This document shows, piece after piece, positions 1 to 7,834 of a stretch of 64,000 nucleotides of DNA; within the stretch, counting starts at the first letter, position 1; the number at the start of each line of letters is the position of its first letter. The notes under the pieces were generated by a model. The model was not told the origin of the DNA. It saw nothing but the letters and a program-made list of their open reading frames with translations, and searched no databases. Made by a program: the position numbers and the translations under genes. Location of the stretch: NCBI GenBank assembly GCA_903922605.1, contig CAIXUG010000010.1:1-64000 (forward strand), given 5' to 3'. The stretch comes from an uncultured Verrucomicrobiota bacterium (GTDB lineage: Bacteria; Verrucomicrobiota; Verrucomicrobiia; Limisphaerales; UBA9464).

Positions 1-821
1 AGGTCGTCGCTGCCGGCCGCCACGAAGGTGGAAGCGCTCGGCGCGCAGGGGTTCAGGGGGACCCAGCTGCCGGTGAAGGTCTTGCTCTGGCCGATGGCCA
101 GGCTGAATGGCCCGAGGATCTGGAAGGAGCCGCCATTGACCTGGTTGGACACGGTCACGTTGTCCAGCGGCGCATTGCCGCAGTTGCGGACCGTGCCCGT
201 GAAGGTGATGGCGCCGAACTGGCCGACGCTGCCGGTGCAGGTCGCGGTGACCTGGATGCAGGGCTGCACCACTTCGGAGTTGAGGCCCTGGTTGGCGCCG
301 CCCCGGCTGTTGGTGTCGTTCTGGTGGATGTCGCCCTCGTCGGAGGCCGTGGCGCGCACGGTGCCGTCCGGGAGGATGTCCTGCGCCCGCACGACATAGG
401 TGACCACGTCCGGATAGAAGTCCGCATCGGACTGGACCAGCGAGGTGCGCCGCAGGGTGAGCTGGTTGGTTAGGCCGTCGGGCGTCACGACGTAGGCGAT
501 GATGCCGGTCGCGTCACAGGCCACCTGCGGGCTGCCGGGCAGGCCGTTGAAGACCGTCACGCTGTAGCGGATCGACTCGCCGATGTGCACGTCGGTCGAG
601 TCGGTGAAGAGGTTGATCCCCAACGCGCTGCCCGTGCAGCCCAGGGGATGCTGGTCCGCGTGGGCCGGCGTCGTGCCCAGCAGCAGCCCCGCCATGATCG
701 TGGTCCAGGCCAGGGTCCAGCCGTTCCGGAGCCGGCCCAGGAGTCCCGCCCCGAACTGCAATAATGTGTGGGGTGATCGCCGGACGCCCTGCGGCGCGGT
801 GGTCTGGGTGAAAGTGTTCAT
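1..821 (-). CDS. Secreted CARDB/DUF11-like repeat protein, C-terminus cut off by the window edge
   Basis: The reading frame opens at an ATG at 821 and stays open to base 1, so 273 residues are visible and the C-terminus lies outside the window. Residues 33-55 form a signal peptide (hydrophobic run ending in AHA) after an unusually long polar N-terminal extension. The mature part has beta-rich repeats with paired cysteines. The phrase ITFTGTVRNCGNAPLDNVTV is typical of DUF11/CARDB-type Ig-like domains in secreted Verrucomicrobiota proteins. It is likely an extracellular structural or adhesion protein; the specific function is unknown. An alternative longer frame upstream of 821 has no supporting features. 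The assignment rests on composition and motif style only, because no catalytic residues are present. Confidence 0.7.
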   Translation of the reverse strand, partial: MNTFTQTTAPQGVRRSPHTLLQFGAGLLGRLRNGWTLAWTTIMAGLLLGTTPAHADQHPLGCTGSALGINLFTDSTDVHIGESIRYSVTVFNGLPGSPQVACDATGIIAYVVTPDGLTNQLTLRRTSLVQSDADFYPDVVTYVVRAQDILPDGTVRATASDEGDIHQNDTNSRGGANQGLNSEVVQPCIQVTATCTGSVGQFGAITFTGTVRNCGNAPLDNVTVSNQVNGGSFQILGPFSLAIGQSKTFTGSWVPLNPCAPSASTFVAAGSDD

Positions 822-973
822 GGTTGCTTTCGGAGTAGGCGTAGGGCGAATTCGCGGGACGGGGCACATGCGGGCCGGCAGCGCGCCAAAATCTCGTTTT
901 GGAAAAGCGTCCCGCTGCTGATGGCGCGACCATGGAAGAAAGAATTCCTAGGGTTCTATGGGGTGTAATCCTG

Positions 974-991
974 ATGGGGTGATCACCCCAT
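974..991. promoter_or_regulatory. Perfect 18-bp palindrome, possible operator
   Basis: ATGGGGTGATCACCCCAT is its own reverse complement. A matching half-site (ATGGGGTG) lies just upstream at 955-962, and TGGGGTGATC recurs at 769-778 inside the start of the left-edge gene. The site sits 153 bases upstream of that gene's ATG and 231 bases past the kdpE stop. That position would suit a dimeric regulator of the left-edge gene. The 400-base gap 822-1221 holds no gene and no convincing terminator that I can see. Regulator identity is unknown and function is inferred from symmetry only. Confidence 0.35.
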
Positions 992-1221
992 GGATCGGTG
1001 CCGGGCTCGGTTTCCCCCGAGAGGATGAAGCGGCCTCACTTCTTACCAGTTCGTCTATTGCCGCCGAGGAGCTCTGCACTTCAGGTTCAATCCACGTCAC
1101 TTCTTTCCGGGACTGAACATCCGGGGCGGTTCACGAAATTCGGTCGCCGCCGAAGGGATCGATGTTCCGGGAAACACGCCAGAACCGGAGTGCTGCAAGG
1201 TTCGGATCAACCGGAACCGTC

Positions 1222-1938
1222 CTAGACCGGCTCCGGCACCGGCACCAGCCGGTAACCCACGCCGGCCTCCGTGACGAACAGCTCCGGCTGCGACGGGTCG
1301 CGCTCCAGTTTCTCCCGCAGCCGCGCCAGATAGACGCGGAGGTAGTGCGTCTGCGTCTCGGCATTGGGGCCCCAGACTTCCCGCAAAATCTGCCGGTGCG
1401 TGAGCACCTTGCCGGCGTGGCGCACGAACAGGCGGAGCAGATTGTATTCGGTGGCCGTCAGCGAAACTTCCTGCCCGCCGGAAGTGACCCGGCGGCTGGC
1501 CAGGTCCACCACCAGATGGCCCGTGTGAAAGACCGGCGGCTCGGATTTCTTCTCGGCGTGACGCAACGCCACCCGGATGCGCGCCAGCAGTTCGCCGCTG
1601 TTAAACGGCTTGGTCACGTAATCATCCGCGCCCGCGTCGAGCGCCGCGATCTTGCCGGTTTCATCGTCCAGCACGGACAGGATGATCACCGGCACGGCGG
1701 TCCACTCGCGCAGACGGCGCAGGATTTCGGTGCCGGGCAGATCGGGCAAGCCGAGGTCGAGCAAGATCAGCGCGGGAGTCTGTTGGGCGGCGAGCACCAG
1801 GCCTTCCTGCCCGCGCTCCGCAGTCACCACACGGTAGCCATTGGCCTCCAGCGTGAGCGTCAGCAGACGGCGGATCTGCGGCTCGTCATCGATCACCAAC
1901 ACGAGCGGCTTGGCGGCGCTGGGGACGGAGTCACTCAT
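1222..1938 (-). CDS. kdpE: KdpE, OmpR-family response regulator of the kdp operon
   Basis: A 238-aa two-domain response regulator, the usual length for KdpE. The N-terminal receiver shows the acidic pair D17-D18, phospho-acceptor D61 in LLDLGLPD, S88 and K110. The C-terminal half is a winged-helix DNA-binding domain with the typical RLVP ending. Its ATG overlaps the kdpD stop by four bases (ATGA), so sensor and regulator are translationally coupled. By family knowledge it is phosphorylated by KdpD under K+ limitation and activates kdp transcription. It is the last gene of the operon. No clear terminator is seen after it. Confidence 0.95.
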   Translation of the reverse strand: MSDSVPSAAKPLVLVIDDEPQIRRLLTLTLEANGYRVVTAERGQEGLVLAAQQTPALILLDLGLPDLPGTEILRRLREWTAVPVIILSVLDDETGKIAALDAGADDYVTKPFNSGELLARIRVALRHAEKKSEPPVFHTGHLVVDLASRRVTSGGQEVSLTATEYNLLRLFVRHAGKVLTHRQILREVWGPNAETQTHYLRVYLARLREKLERDPSQPELFVTEAGVGYRLVPVPEPV

Positions 1939-4646
1939 GCCAGTTCGGCCGGCAGGCTAGGCGCGTCCCCAACCGGCAGTCGAATGGTAAAGATGGCGCC
2001 GCCCCCGGGCCGGTTGGCCGCCTCGACGCGGCCCCCGTTGGCTTCCACGAAGCCCTTCACAATGGAGAGCCCCAGCCCGGTGCCGCCGGCCTTGGCGGAG
2101 CCGGCGCGGTAGAACTTCTCGAACACACGCGGAAGGTCCTCGGCCGCCAATCCTGGTCCGTGGTCGGCGACCTCGATGAGCAGTTCCTTTCCGCCCAGGC
2201 GGGCGGTCAGCTCCACCGGCGTGCCGGGCGGGGTGTGGACCGCGACATTGGCGAGCAGGTTGCCGAGGGCCTGTTCGAGCAGAACGAAATCCGCCTTCAC
2301 GAGCGGCAGGCCGGCCGGCGCGTTCACGGTCAATGGGCGGCCGGCGAGCTGGGACTGGACGTTTTTCAGGGCGACCTGGCAGAGATCGGCCGGGTCACAC
2401 CAGTCGAGGTGGGCCTGCAGATGGCCGGCTTCGAGCCGGGCCACGTCGAGCAGGTTGCGGACGAGCCGGTTCAGCCGGTCGGACGCCTCCGCAATTTCCC
2501 CGGCCAGCACCACCTGCACCGGCGTCAGCGGACCCGCCTGACGCAGGCCGCTGGTCGCGCTGGTGATGGCCGCGAGCGGGGTGCGCAGCTCGTGGGAGAT
2601 GGAGTTGAGCAGGGTTTTGCCCAGCCGCTCCGATTCGGCGATGAGCCGGCTGCTTTGCTCCGAGTCGCGCAGGCGCTCGCGATCCAGCATGAGGGCGGTC
2701 TGGCGGGCAAACGCCTCCAGCAGGTCGCGCTGGTCCAAGGACGGCGACGACTGGGTATCCAGCTGCACGCTCAGCACACCCAGAGGCCGTCCGCCCGCCC
2801 GCAGGGGCAGGTGCAGCGCCTCCGCCAGCGGCAGGTTGTCGGTGAAGCGGCCCGCCGCCTGTCCGTGATTGTGCGCCCAGGCGGCCACGCCGTGCTCCTT
2901 CTCGCTGATCACCAGGGTGCTGGCGGGATGCGGCTTGCCCTCCAGGCGGTCCTGGCCTTCCGTGGGCAACAGCGCCGAACGGGCGTGGAAGACTTCGCCG
3001 ATCTGCTTCACCACCGTCCGCACCACCTCGTCCGTGGAAGCGGTGTCGGCCAGGTTGCGGGTGAGGAGGTAGAGCGCGGTGGCCCGCTCCTCGCGGCGGC
3101 GGTTGGCCAGCTCCTGTCCGCGCACCTTGGCGACCAGCTGGCCCAGCACGGCGGCCACCACGAAATACAGGCCGAACATCAGGCCATCCTCCACGTTGTT
3201 GATGTAGAGGGTGTAGCGTGGCGGCAGGAAAAAGAAGTTCCACAGCAGTGCGCTCAGAGCGGCGGCAAGCAGGATGGGGCCGCGCCCGAGGAACATCGCC
3301 AGCCCCACGACACTGAAAAGATACGTGAGCGCGACCGTCCGGTAGCCCAGCAGCGGGGCGAGGAGCGCGTTGGCGAAGCTGACCGCCGCGATGATGCCGA
3401 TGGCGGTGCCGTACTGCTCGGCCTTGGAGCGGTCCACATCACGCTCGAACGCGACGGGCTGGGAGGCGACGGGCCGGCCACCGGCCTCCGGCTCGCCGCT
3501 GGTCGCCGGCAGCTCATCGGCGCGGACGACCAGGATGTCGACACTGCCGCTATGCCGCAGGAGCCGTTGCAGGCGGCGCATGCCGCGCCATTGCGCGAAC
3601 CAGGTGCCACCGGGTTTGCCGACGACGATCTGGGTCACGTTGTGCTGGCGGGCGACCCGCAGCAGGCCCCGCGAGAACTCCTCGTCGGCGGTGGTGACCA
3701 CCTCGGCCCCCAGCTCCCGGGCGAGGGCCAGGTTCTTGGTCAGCTGTGCCGGAGCCGGGCCGACGGCGTTGCGGGCCGACTCGACATGCACCGCCAGCCA
3801 CTCCGTGTGCAGGCTGTCGGCCATGCGGCGCGTCCAGCGGATGAGCTGGGCGGACAGCGGACTGGCGCTCACCGCCACCAGCAGGCGGTCGCCGGTCTTC
3901 CACGGCCCCTCGATCTGCATCGCCTGCAGGTAATCCTGCACATCGCGCCCGACCCGGCCGGCGGCATAGCGCAGCGCAATCTCGCGGAGCGCGGTAAGGT
4001 TGCCCTCCCGGAAGAAATTGAAGAGGGCCGCTTCCGCCCGCTCGCCCTGATAGACCTTCCCGGTGGCCAGCCGCTTCATCAGCTCCTCGGGCGGCAGATC
4101 CACCAGCTCGATCTCCGCACCGTCCAGCACACGGTCCGGCACGGTCTCGTAGATGGTCGAGCCGGTGATCTGGCGGACGGTGTCGGTGCGGCTCTCGATG
4201 TGCTGGACGTTGAGCGTGGTGAACACGTCGATGCCGGCGGCGAGGATTTCCGCCACATCCTGCCAGCGCTTCGGATGGCGCGAGCCGGGCGCGTTGCTGT
4301 GGGCGAACTCATCCACCAGCGCCAGCTCGGGCCGGCGCGCCAGGACCGCGTCCAGATCCATCTCGCTCAGGGTGACGCCGCCATGCTCGATGATTCGGCG
4401 GGGGATGGCCGGCAGCCCCTCCGTCAGCGCGTCGGTCTCCTTGCGCCCATGGGATTCGACGTAGCCGATGACCACGTCGCGGCCATCGCGCTTCGCCTTC
4501 TGCGCGGCCTCCAGCATCGCGTAGGTCTTGCCCACGCCCGCGCTCATGCCGAGGAAGACCTTCAGCCGGCCGCGCGTCGGCGACGCTTCCGCGCGCGAAA
4601 TCGCCGCGAGCAGCGCGTCGGGATCGGGGCGGTAATCGTCAGACAT
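1935..4646 (-). CDS. kdpD: KdpD, K+-limitation sensor histidine kinase
   Basis: A 903-aa protein with the complete KdpD layout. The order is the N-terminal KdpD domain with P-loop GMSAGVGKT (residues 33-41), a universal-stress-protein-like domain (about 252-377), a DUF4118 membrane block with four helices (about 410-505), a GAF-like domain (about 525-655), and a HisKA domain with phospho-accepting H685 in SHELRTP. It ends with a HATPase_c domain showing an N box (about 794-806), DHGPGLA (828-834) and GGTGLGLSI (854-862). Length and order match the family, with no degeneration visible. It senses low K+/ionic stress at the inner membrane and phosphorylates KdpE. Confidence 0.96.
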   Translation of the reverse strand: MSDDYRPDPDALLAAISRAEASPTRGRLKVFLGMSAGVGKTYAMLEAAQKAKRDGRDVVIGYVESHGRKETDALTEGLPAIPRRIIEHGGVTLSEMDLDAVLARRPELALVDEFAHSNAPGSRHPKRWQDVAEILAAGIDVFTTLNVQHIESRTDTVRQITGSTIYETVPDRVLDGAEIELVDLPPEELMKRLATGKVYQGERAEAALFNFFREGNLTALREIALRYAAGRVGRDVQDYLQAMQIEGPWKTGDRLLVAVSASPLSAQLIRWTRRMADSLHTEWLAVHVESARNAVGPAPAQLTKNLALARELGAEVVTTADEEFSRGLLRVARQHNVTQIVVGKPGGTWFAQWRGMRRLQRLLRHSGSVDILVVRADELPATSGEPEAGGRPVASQPVAFERDVDRSKAEQYGTAIGIIAAVSFANALLAPLLGYRTVALTYLFSVVGLAMFLGRGPILLAAALSALLWNFFFLPPRYTLYINNVEDGLMFGLYFVVAAVLGQLVAKVRGQELANRRREERATALYLLTRNLADTASTDEVVRTVVKQIGEVFHARSALLPTEGQDRLEGKPHPASTLVISEKEHGVAAWAHNHGQAAGRFTDNLPLAEALHLPLRAGGRPLGVLSVQLDTQSSPSLDQRDLLEAFARQTALMLDRERLRDSEQSSRLIAESERLGKTLLNSISHELRTPLAAITSATSGLRQAGPLTPVQVVLAGEIAEASDRLNRLVRNLLDVARLEAGHLQAHLDWCDPADLCQVALKNVQSQLAGRPLTVNAPAGLPLVKADFVLLEQALGNLLANVAVHTPPGTPVELTARLGGKELLIEVADHGPGLAAEDLPRVFEKFYRAGSAKAGGTGLGLSIVKGFVEANGGRVEAANRPGGGAIFTIRLPVGDAPSLPAELA

Positions 4647-4719
4647 GGTCCAAGCCTAGGTAGCGGCCTCAGTTTTCCCAGTGGGTTATTATCACCGGCA
4701 GCGGTTTTTGTTTTCTGAA

Positions 4720-4860
4720 TCAGACCAGGTTGTCGGGCTCCCGTTTCTCCGTCGGTTGGCGCCACGATTTCGACAGGAACACCCGGACAAACAGCCAGCC
4801 CAGCAAGGGCGCAGTCGCGGCGCATCCCCACACCATCAGGACTGCGACCCAGCCGTTCAT
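4720..4860 (-). CDS. Small single-helix membrane protein within the kdp operon (46 aa)
   Basis: A 46-residue ORF with a hydrophobic stretch (VAVLMVWGCAATAPLLGWLF) followed by a basic, polar tail. Its ATG overlaps the stop of the preceding 104-aa ORF as ATGA, and 73 bases separate it from kdpD. The overlap, strand and operon position argue that it is translated. I do not recognise the family. By analogy with KdpF it might be an accessory or regulatory peptide of the Kdp pump or of KdpD, but that is inference. It is below most gene-finder cut-offs. Confidence 0.55.
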   Translation of the reverse strand: MNGWVAVLMVWGCAATAPLLGWLFVRVFLSKSWRQPTEKREPDNLV

Positions 4861-5171
4861 CGGGGATAGGTTCCCAGCCGGTGCAGCCGGCCGTCGGCCG
4901 CAACGTGGAAGGCCAGCCGAGGGTCAGTCACAGACGCAAGGAAAAGCATCGTGCGCGAGAGCCTCCGGTCGTCCGGCTTTCCCGCCCGCTGAAGCAGGCG
5001 GCCGGTCGAGACCTCCGGGCTTCCGCCGTCGGACTCTCGCGAGCTGCGGCCGAATTCCCGGGTCCGGCACCGCACTCCCCACACGAGCCACCCGAAAATC
5101 GGGAGGCTCAGCAGGAAGCCGGTCCAGGCGAGGATTCCGGCGAGCAGTTCGATGACTCCACGGGGGTTCAC
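4857..5171 (-). CDS. Small membrane protein between kdpC and kdpD (104 aa)
   Basis: Starts with an ATG overlapping the kdpC stop by four bases and ends in a four-base overlap with the next small ORF, so it is embedded in the operon. Residues 7-33 form one transmembrane helix; the remaining 70 residues are polar, arginine-rich and probably cytoplasmic. G/C at third codon positions fits a coding frame. No family is recognised. Its placement between the pump subunits and the sensor kinase suggests a lineage-specific Kdp accessory role. It could also be a partly decayed or chimeric ORF, because the C-terminal half has no recognisable fold. Confidence 0.5.
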   Translation of the reverse strand: MNPRGVIELLAGILAWTGFLLSLPIFGWLVWGVRCRTREFGRSSRESDGGSPEVSTGRLLQRAGKPDDRRLSRTMLFLASVTDPRLAFHVAADGRLHRLGTYPR

Positions 5172-5749
5172 AGACGGTCGAGCGCGAGATTCAGTTCCAG
5201 GACGTTCACACCCGCATCGCCAAAGATGCCGAAATCCGCCGTGGCGGTGTTGGCCGTGATCAGCTCACGCACCTTCGCGACCGGCAGGTTTCGGGCCTTG
5301 GCGACCCGGGCGATCTGCACTTCGGCATTGGCGGGGCTGATATGCGGGTCCAGGCCGCTGGCGGAGGCGGTAACCGCATCGGCAGGCACCGGGGCGCCTT
5401 CCTTCAGGCCGTTCTCCGTGCGATAGGTGGCGATGCGGTCCTTGATGGCGTCGTTCAGCTTCTGCGAGGTCGGGCCAAAGTTGCTGCCGCCCGAGCTGGT
5501 CGCGTCGTAGCCGTTGGCCCCGGCGGCGCTGGGCCGGGGATGAAAATACTTTTCACCCGTGAAGGCCTGGGCGAGCAGCCGCGAGCCGCGCACCACACCG
5601 TGTTCCACGATCAGGCTGCCATTGGCCTTGTCCCGGAAGGCCGCCTGCGCGATGCCCCAGACGGCGAGCGGGTAGAGTCCGCAGGTCACCACCGCCAGCG
5701 CCAGGGTGACCATGACCGCGCCACGAAGTTCAGAGAGGAAGGTTTTCAT
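5168..5749 (-). CDS. kdpC: KdpC, accessory subunit of the K+-transporting ATPase
   Basis: A 193-aa protein, normal for KdpC. It has one N-terminal transmembrane helix (about residues 10-35) and a periplasmic domain with family motifs: YFHPRPSAAG, GGSNFGPTS, and VTASASGLDPHIS followed by an A-x-x-QI-x-RVA segment. KdpC stabilises the KdpA-KdpB complex and is needed for assembly and high K+ affinity. It starts three bases after the kdpB stop and its stop overlaps the next small ORF, so expression is coupled to the pump. Confidence 0.95.
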   Translation of the reverse strand: MKTFLSELRGAVMVTLALAVVTCGLYPLAVWGIAQAAFRDKANGSLIVEHGVVRGSRLLAQAFTGEKYFHPRPSAAGANGYDATSSGGSNFGPTSQKLNDAIKDRIATYRTENGLKEGAPVPADAVTASASGLDPHISPANAEVQIARVAKARNLPVAKVRELITANTATADFGIFGDAGVNVLELNLALDRL

Positions 5750-5752
5750 AAA

Positions 5753-7822
5753 TCAGACGAGGTGGAGTGAGGTGATGGCGACATCGATGACCTTGATCCC
5801 GGCGAAGGGCAGCAGGATGCCGCCCAGGCCGTAGATCAGGAGATTGCGTTGCAGGATCGCGAGCGCGCCGACGGGCCGGTACGCGACGCCCTTCAGGGCG
5901 AGGGGGATGAGCGCGATGATGATCAGCGCGTTGAAAATAATGGCGCTGAGGATCGCGCTGTTCGGGCTTTGCAGATGCATGATGTTCAACGGCGCGATGG
6001 CAGGGAAGGTGACCATCAGCATGGCCGGTATGATGGCGAAGTACTTGGCCACGTCGTTGGCGATGCTGAAGGTGGTCAGCGAACCGCGCGTCATCAGGAG
6101 CTGTTTCCCGATTTCGACGATCTCGATGAGCTTCGTGGGGTTGCTGTCGAGATCGACCATGTTGCCGGCTTCGCGTGCTGCCTGCGTGCCGGTGTTCATG
6201 GCGACACCGACATCGGCCTGCGCCAATGCAGGCGCGTCGTTGGTTCCGTCACCCGTCATGGCGACGAGATGGCCGGCGGCCTGTTCGTCGCGGATGCGCT
6301 TGAGCTTCTGCTCCGGCGTGGCCTGGGCCATGAAGTCATCCACACCCGCCTCGGCGGCGATGGCGGCGGCGGTCAACGGATTGTCGCCGGTGATCATCAC
6401 GGTGCGGATGCCCATCTTGCGGAGCTGGGCGAAGCGTTCCTTGATGCCGCCCTTCACCACGTCCTTGAGGTGGATCACGCCGAGCACTTCACCGCCATCG
6501 GCGACGACCAGCGGTGTGCCACCCTGGCGGGCGACTTCTTCCACCGTGCGGGCCACCGCGTCGGGATAGCTGCCGCCCTGGGTAAGCACCCACTGGCGCA
6601 CCGAATCCGCCGCGCCCTTGCGAATGCGGCGAACTCCATCGCCTTTGCGCGCGCTCTTCCCTGCCGGTGCGGCGGTGCTCGGGTCAAGATCCACGCCGCT
6701 CATGCGCGTCTGCGCGGTGAAGGGGACAAACTTGGCGTGCGTGTCGGCCACGTCGCGGCCGCGCAGCTGGAACTTCTCCTTCGCCAACACGGCGATGCTG
6801 CGGCCCTCGGGCGTCTCGTCGGCCAGCGAGGCAAGTTGCGCGGCATCCGCGAGCCGTTCCACCGCCACACCGGGCGCGGGGATGAACTCGCTGGCCATGC
6901 GGTTGCCGAGCGTGATGGTACCTGTCTTGTCGAGCAGCAGCACGTCGATGTCACCGGCGGCCTCCACGGCGCGGCCGCTGGTCGCCATCACGTTGCGGCG
7001 GATGAGCCGGTCGATGCCGCTGATGCCAATGGCGCTGAGCAGGCCGCCGATGGTGGTGGGAATCAGGCAGACCAGCAGGGCGATTAGCACCGGCACCGAG
7101 AACACCGTGGCGGAGTAGATGCCGAACGGCTTCAGCGTGAAGCACACCAGCAGGAAGATGAGCGTCAGCGCGGAGAGCAGGATGGTGAGCGCGATCTCGT
7201 TGGGCGTCTTCTGCCGCTTCGCGCCCTCGACCATCGCGATCATGCGGTCGAGGAAGGTGTTGCCCTTCTCGGACGTCACCCGGATGACGATGCGGTCGCT
7301 GATCACCTTGGTGCCGCCCGTGACAGCGCTGCGGTCGCCGCCGCTCTCGCGGACCACCGGAGCGGATTCGCCGGTGATGGCCGCCTCATCCACGCTGGCG
7401 ATGCCCTCGACGACCTCGCCGTCGGCGGGGATGACATCGCCGGTCTCGCAGACGACCAGGTCGCCCTTCACCAGCTCGGGCGCGGTGACGCGTTCCTCGC
7501 GCCCGTCGCGGAGCCGGCGGGCCATGGTGTCTTTGCGGGCCTTGCGGAGGCTGTCGGCCTGGGCCTTGCCACGGCCCTCAGCGACAGCCTCGGCGAAGTT
7601 GGCAAACAGCACGGTGAACCAGAGCCATACTGCGAGCTGGGCGATGAAACCACGATCGGCCGTGGCCGTGAAAATGCCCACGGTGGTGAGCACCGCGCCG
7701 ACCTGCGTCACGAACATCACCGGGTTCTTGACCATCAGGCGCGGGTCGAGCTTGCGGAAGGCCTCGCCCACGGCGGGGCCGGCGATCTTGGCGTCAAACA
7801 GGGAGGTAGCTTTGGAGGTCAT
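5753..7822 (-). CDS. kdpB: KdpB, P-type ATPase catalytic subunit of the K+ pump
   Basis: A 689-aa P-type ATPase of the Kdp class. Visible motifs are TGES (150-153, actuator loop), DKTGT (298-302, with D298 the phosphorylated aspartate) and [11 protein letters not shown] (523-533, hinge). The N-terminal helices and the C-terminal membrane block [16 protein letters not shown] are also present. An insertion of about 16 residues rich in Ala, Lys and Gly sits at residues 381-396 in the nucleotide-binding domain, between MSGVDLD and VRRIRKG. The E. coli protein, as I remember it, runs through this point directly. The catalytic machinery looks intact. The gap to kdpA is 12 bases and to kdpC three. 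Confidence 0.96.
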   Translation of the reverse strand: MTSKATSLFDAKIAGPAVGEAFRKLDPRLMVKNPVMFVTQVGAVLTTVGIFTATADRGFIAQLAVWLWFTVLFANFAEAVAEGRGKAQADSLRKARKDTMARRLRDGREERVTAPELVKGDLVVCETGDVIPADGEVVEGIASVDEAAITGESAPVVRESGGDRSAVTGGTKVISDRIVIRVTSEKGNTFLDRMIAMVEGAKRQKTPNEIALTILLSALTLIFLLVCFTLKPFGIYSATVFSVPVLIALLVCLIPTTIGGLLSAIGISGIDRLIRRNVMATSGRAVEAAGDIDVLLLDKTGTITLGNRMASEFIPAPGVAVERLADAAQLASLADETPEGRSIAVLAKEKFQLRGRDVADTHAKFVPFTAQTRMSGVDLDPSTAAPAGKSARKGDGVRRIRKGAADSVRQWVLTQGGSYPDAVARTVEEVARQGGTPLVVADGGEVLGVIHLKDVVKGGIKERFAQLRKMGIRTVMITGDNPLTAAAIAAEAGVDDFMAQATPEQKLKRIRDEQAAGHLVAMTGDGTNDAPALAQADVGVAMNTGTQAAREAGNMVDLDSNPTKLIEIVEIGKQLLMTRGSLTTFSIANDVAKYFAIIPAMLMVTFPAIAPLNIMHLQSPNSAILSAIIFNALIIIALIPLALKGVAYRPVGALAILQRNLLIYGLGGILLPFAGIKVIDVAITSLHLV

Positions 7823-7834
7823 GGAAGGCGGGAG

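Noticed and set aside
2160-4718. 852-codon open frame on the plus strand, opposite kdpD
   Set aside because: Arises from the high GC3 of kdpD; the composition is Arg/Gln/His-rich with no domain, while kdpD on the other strand is complete.
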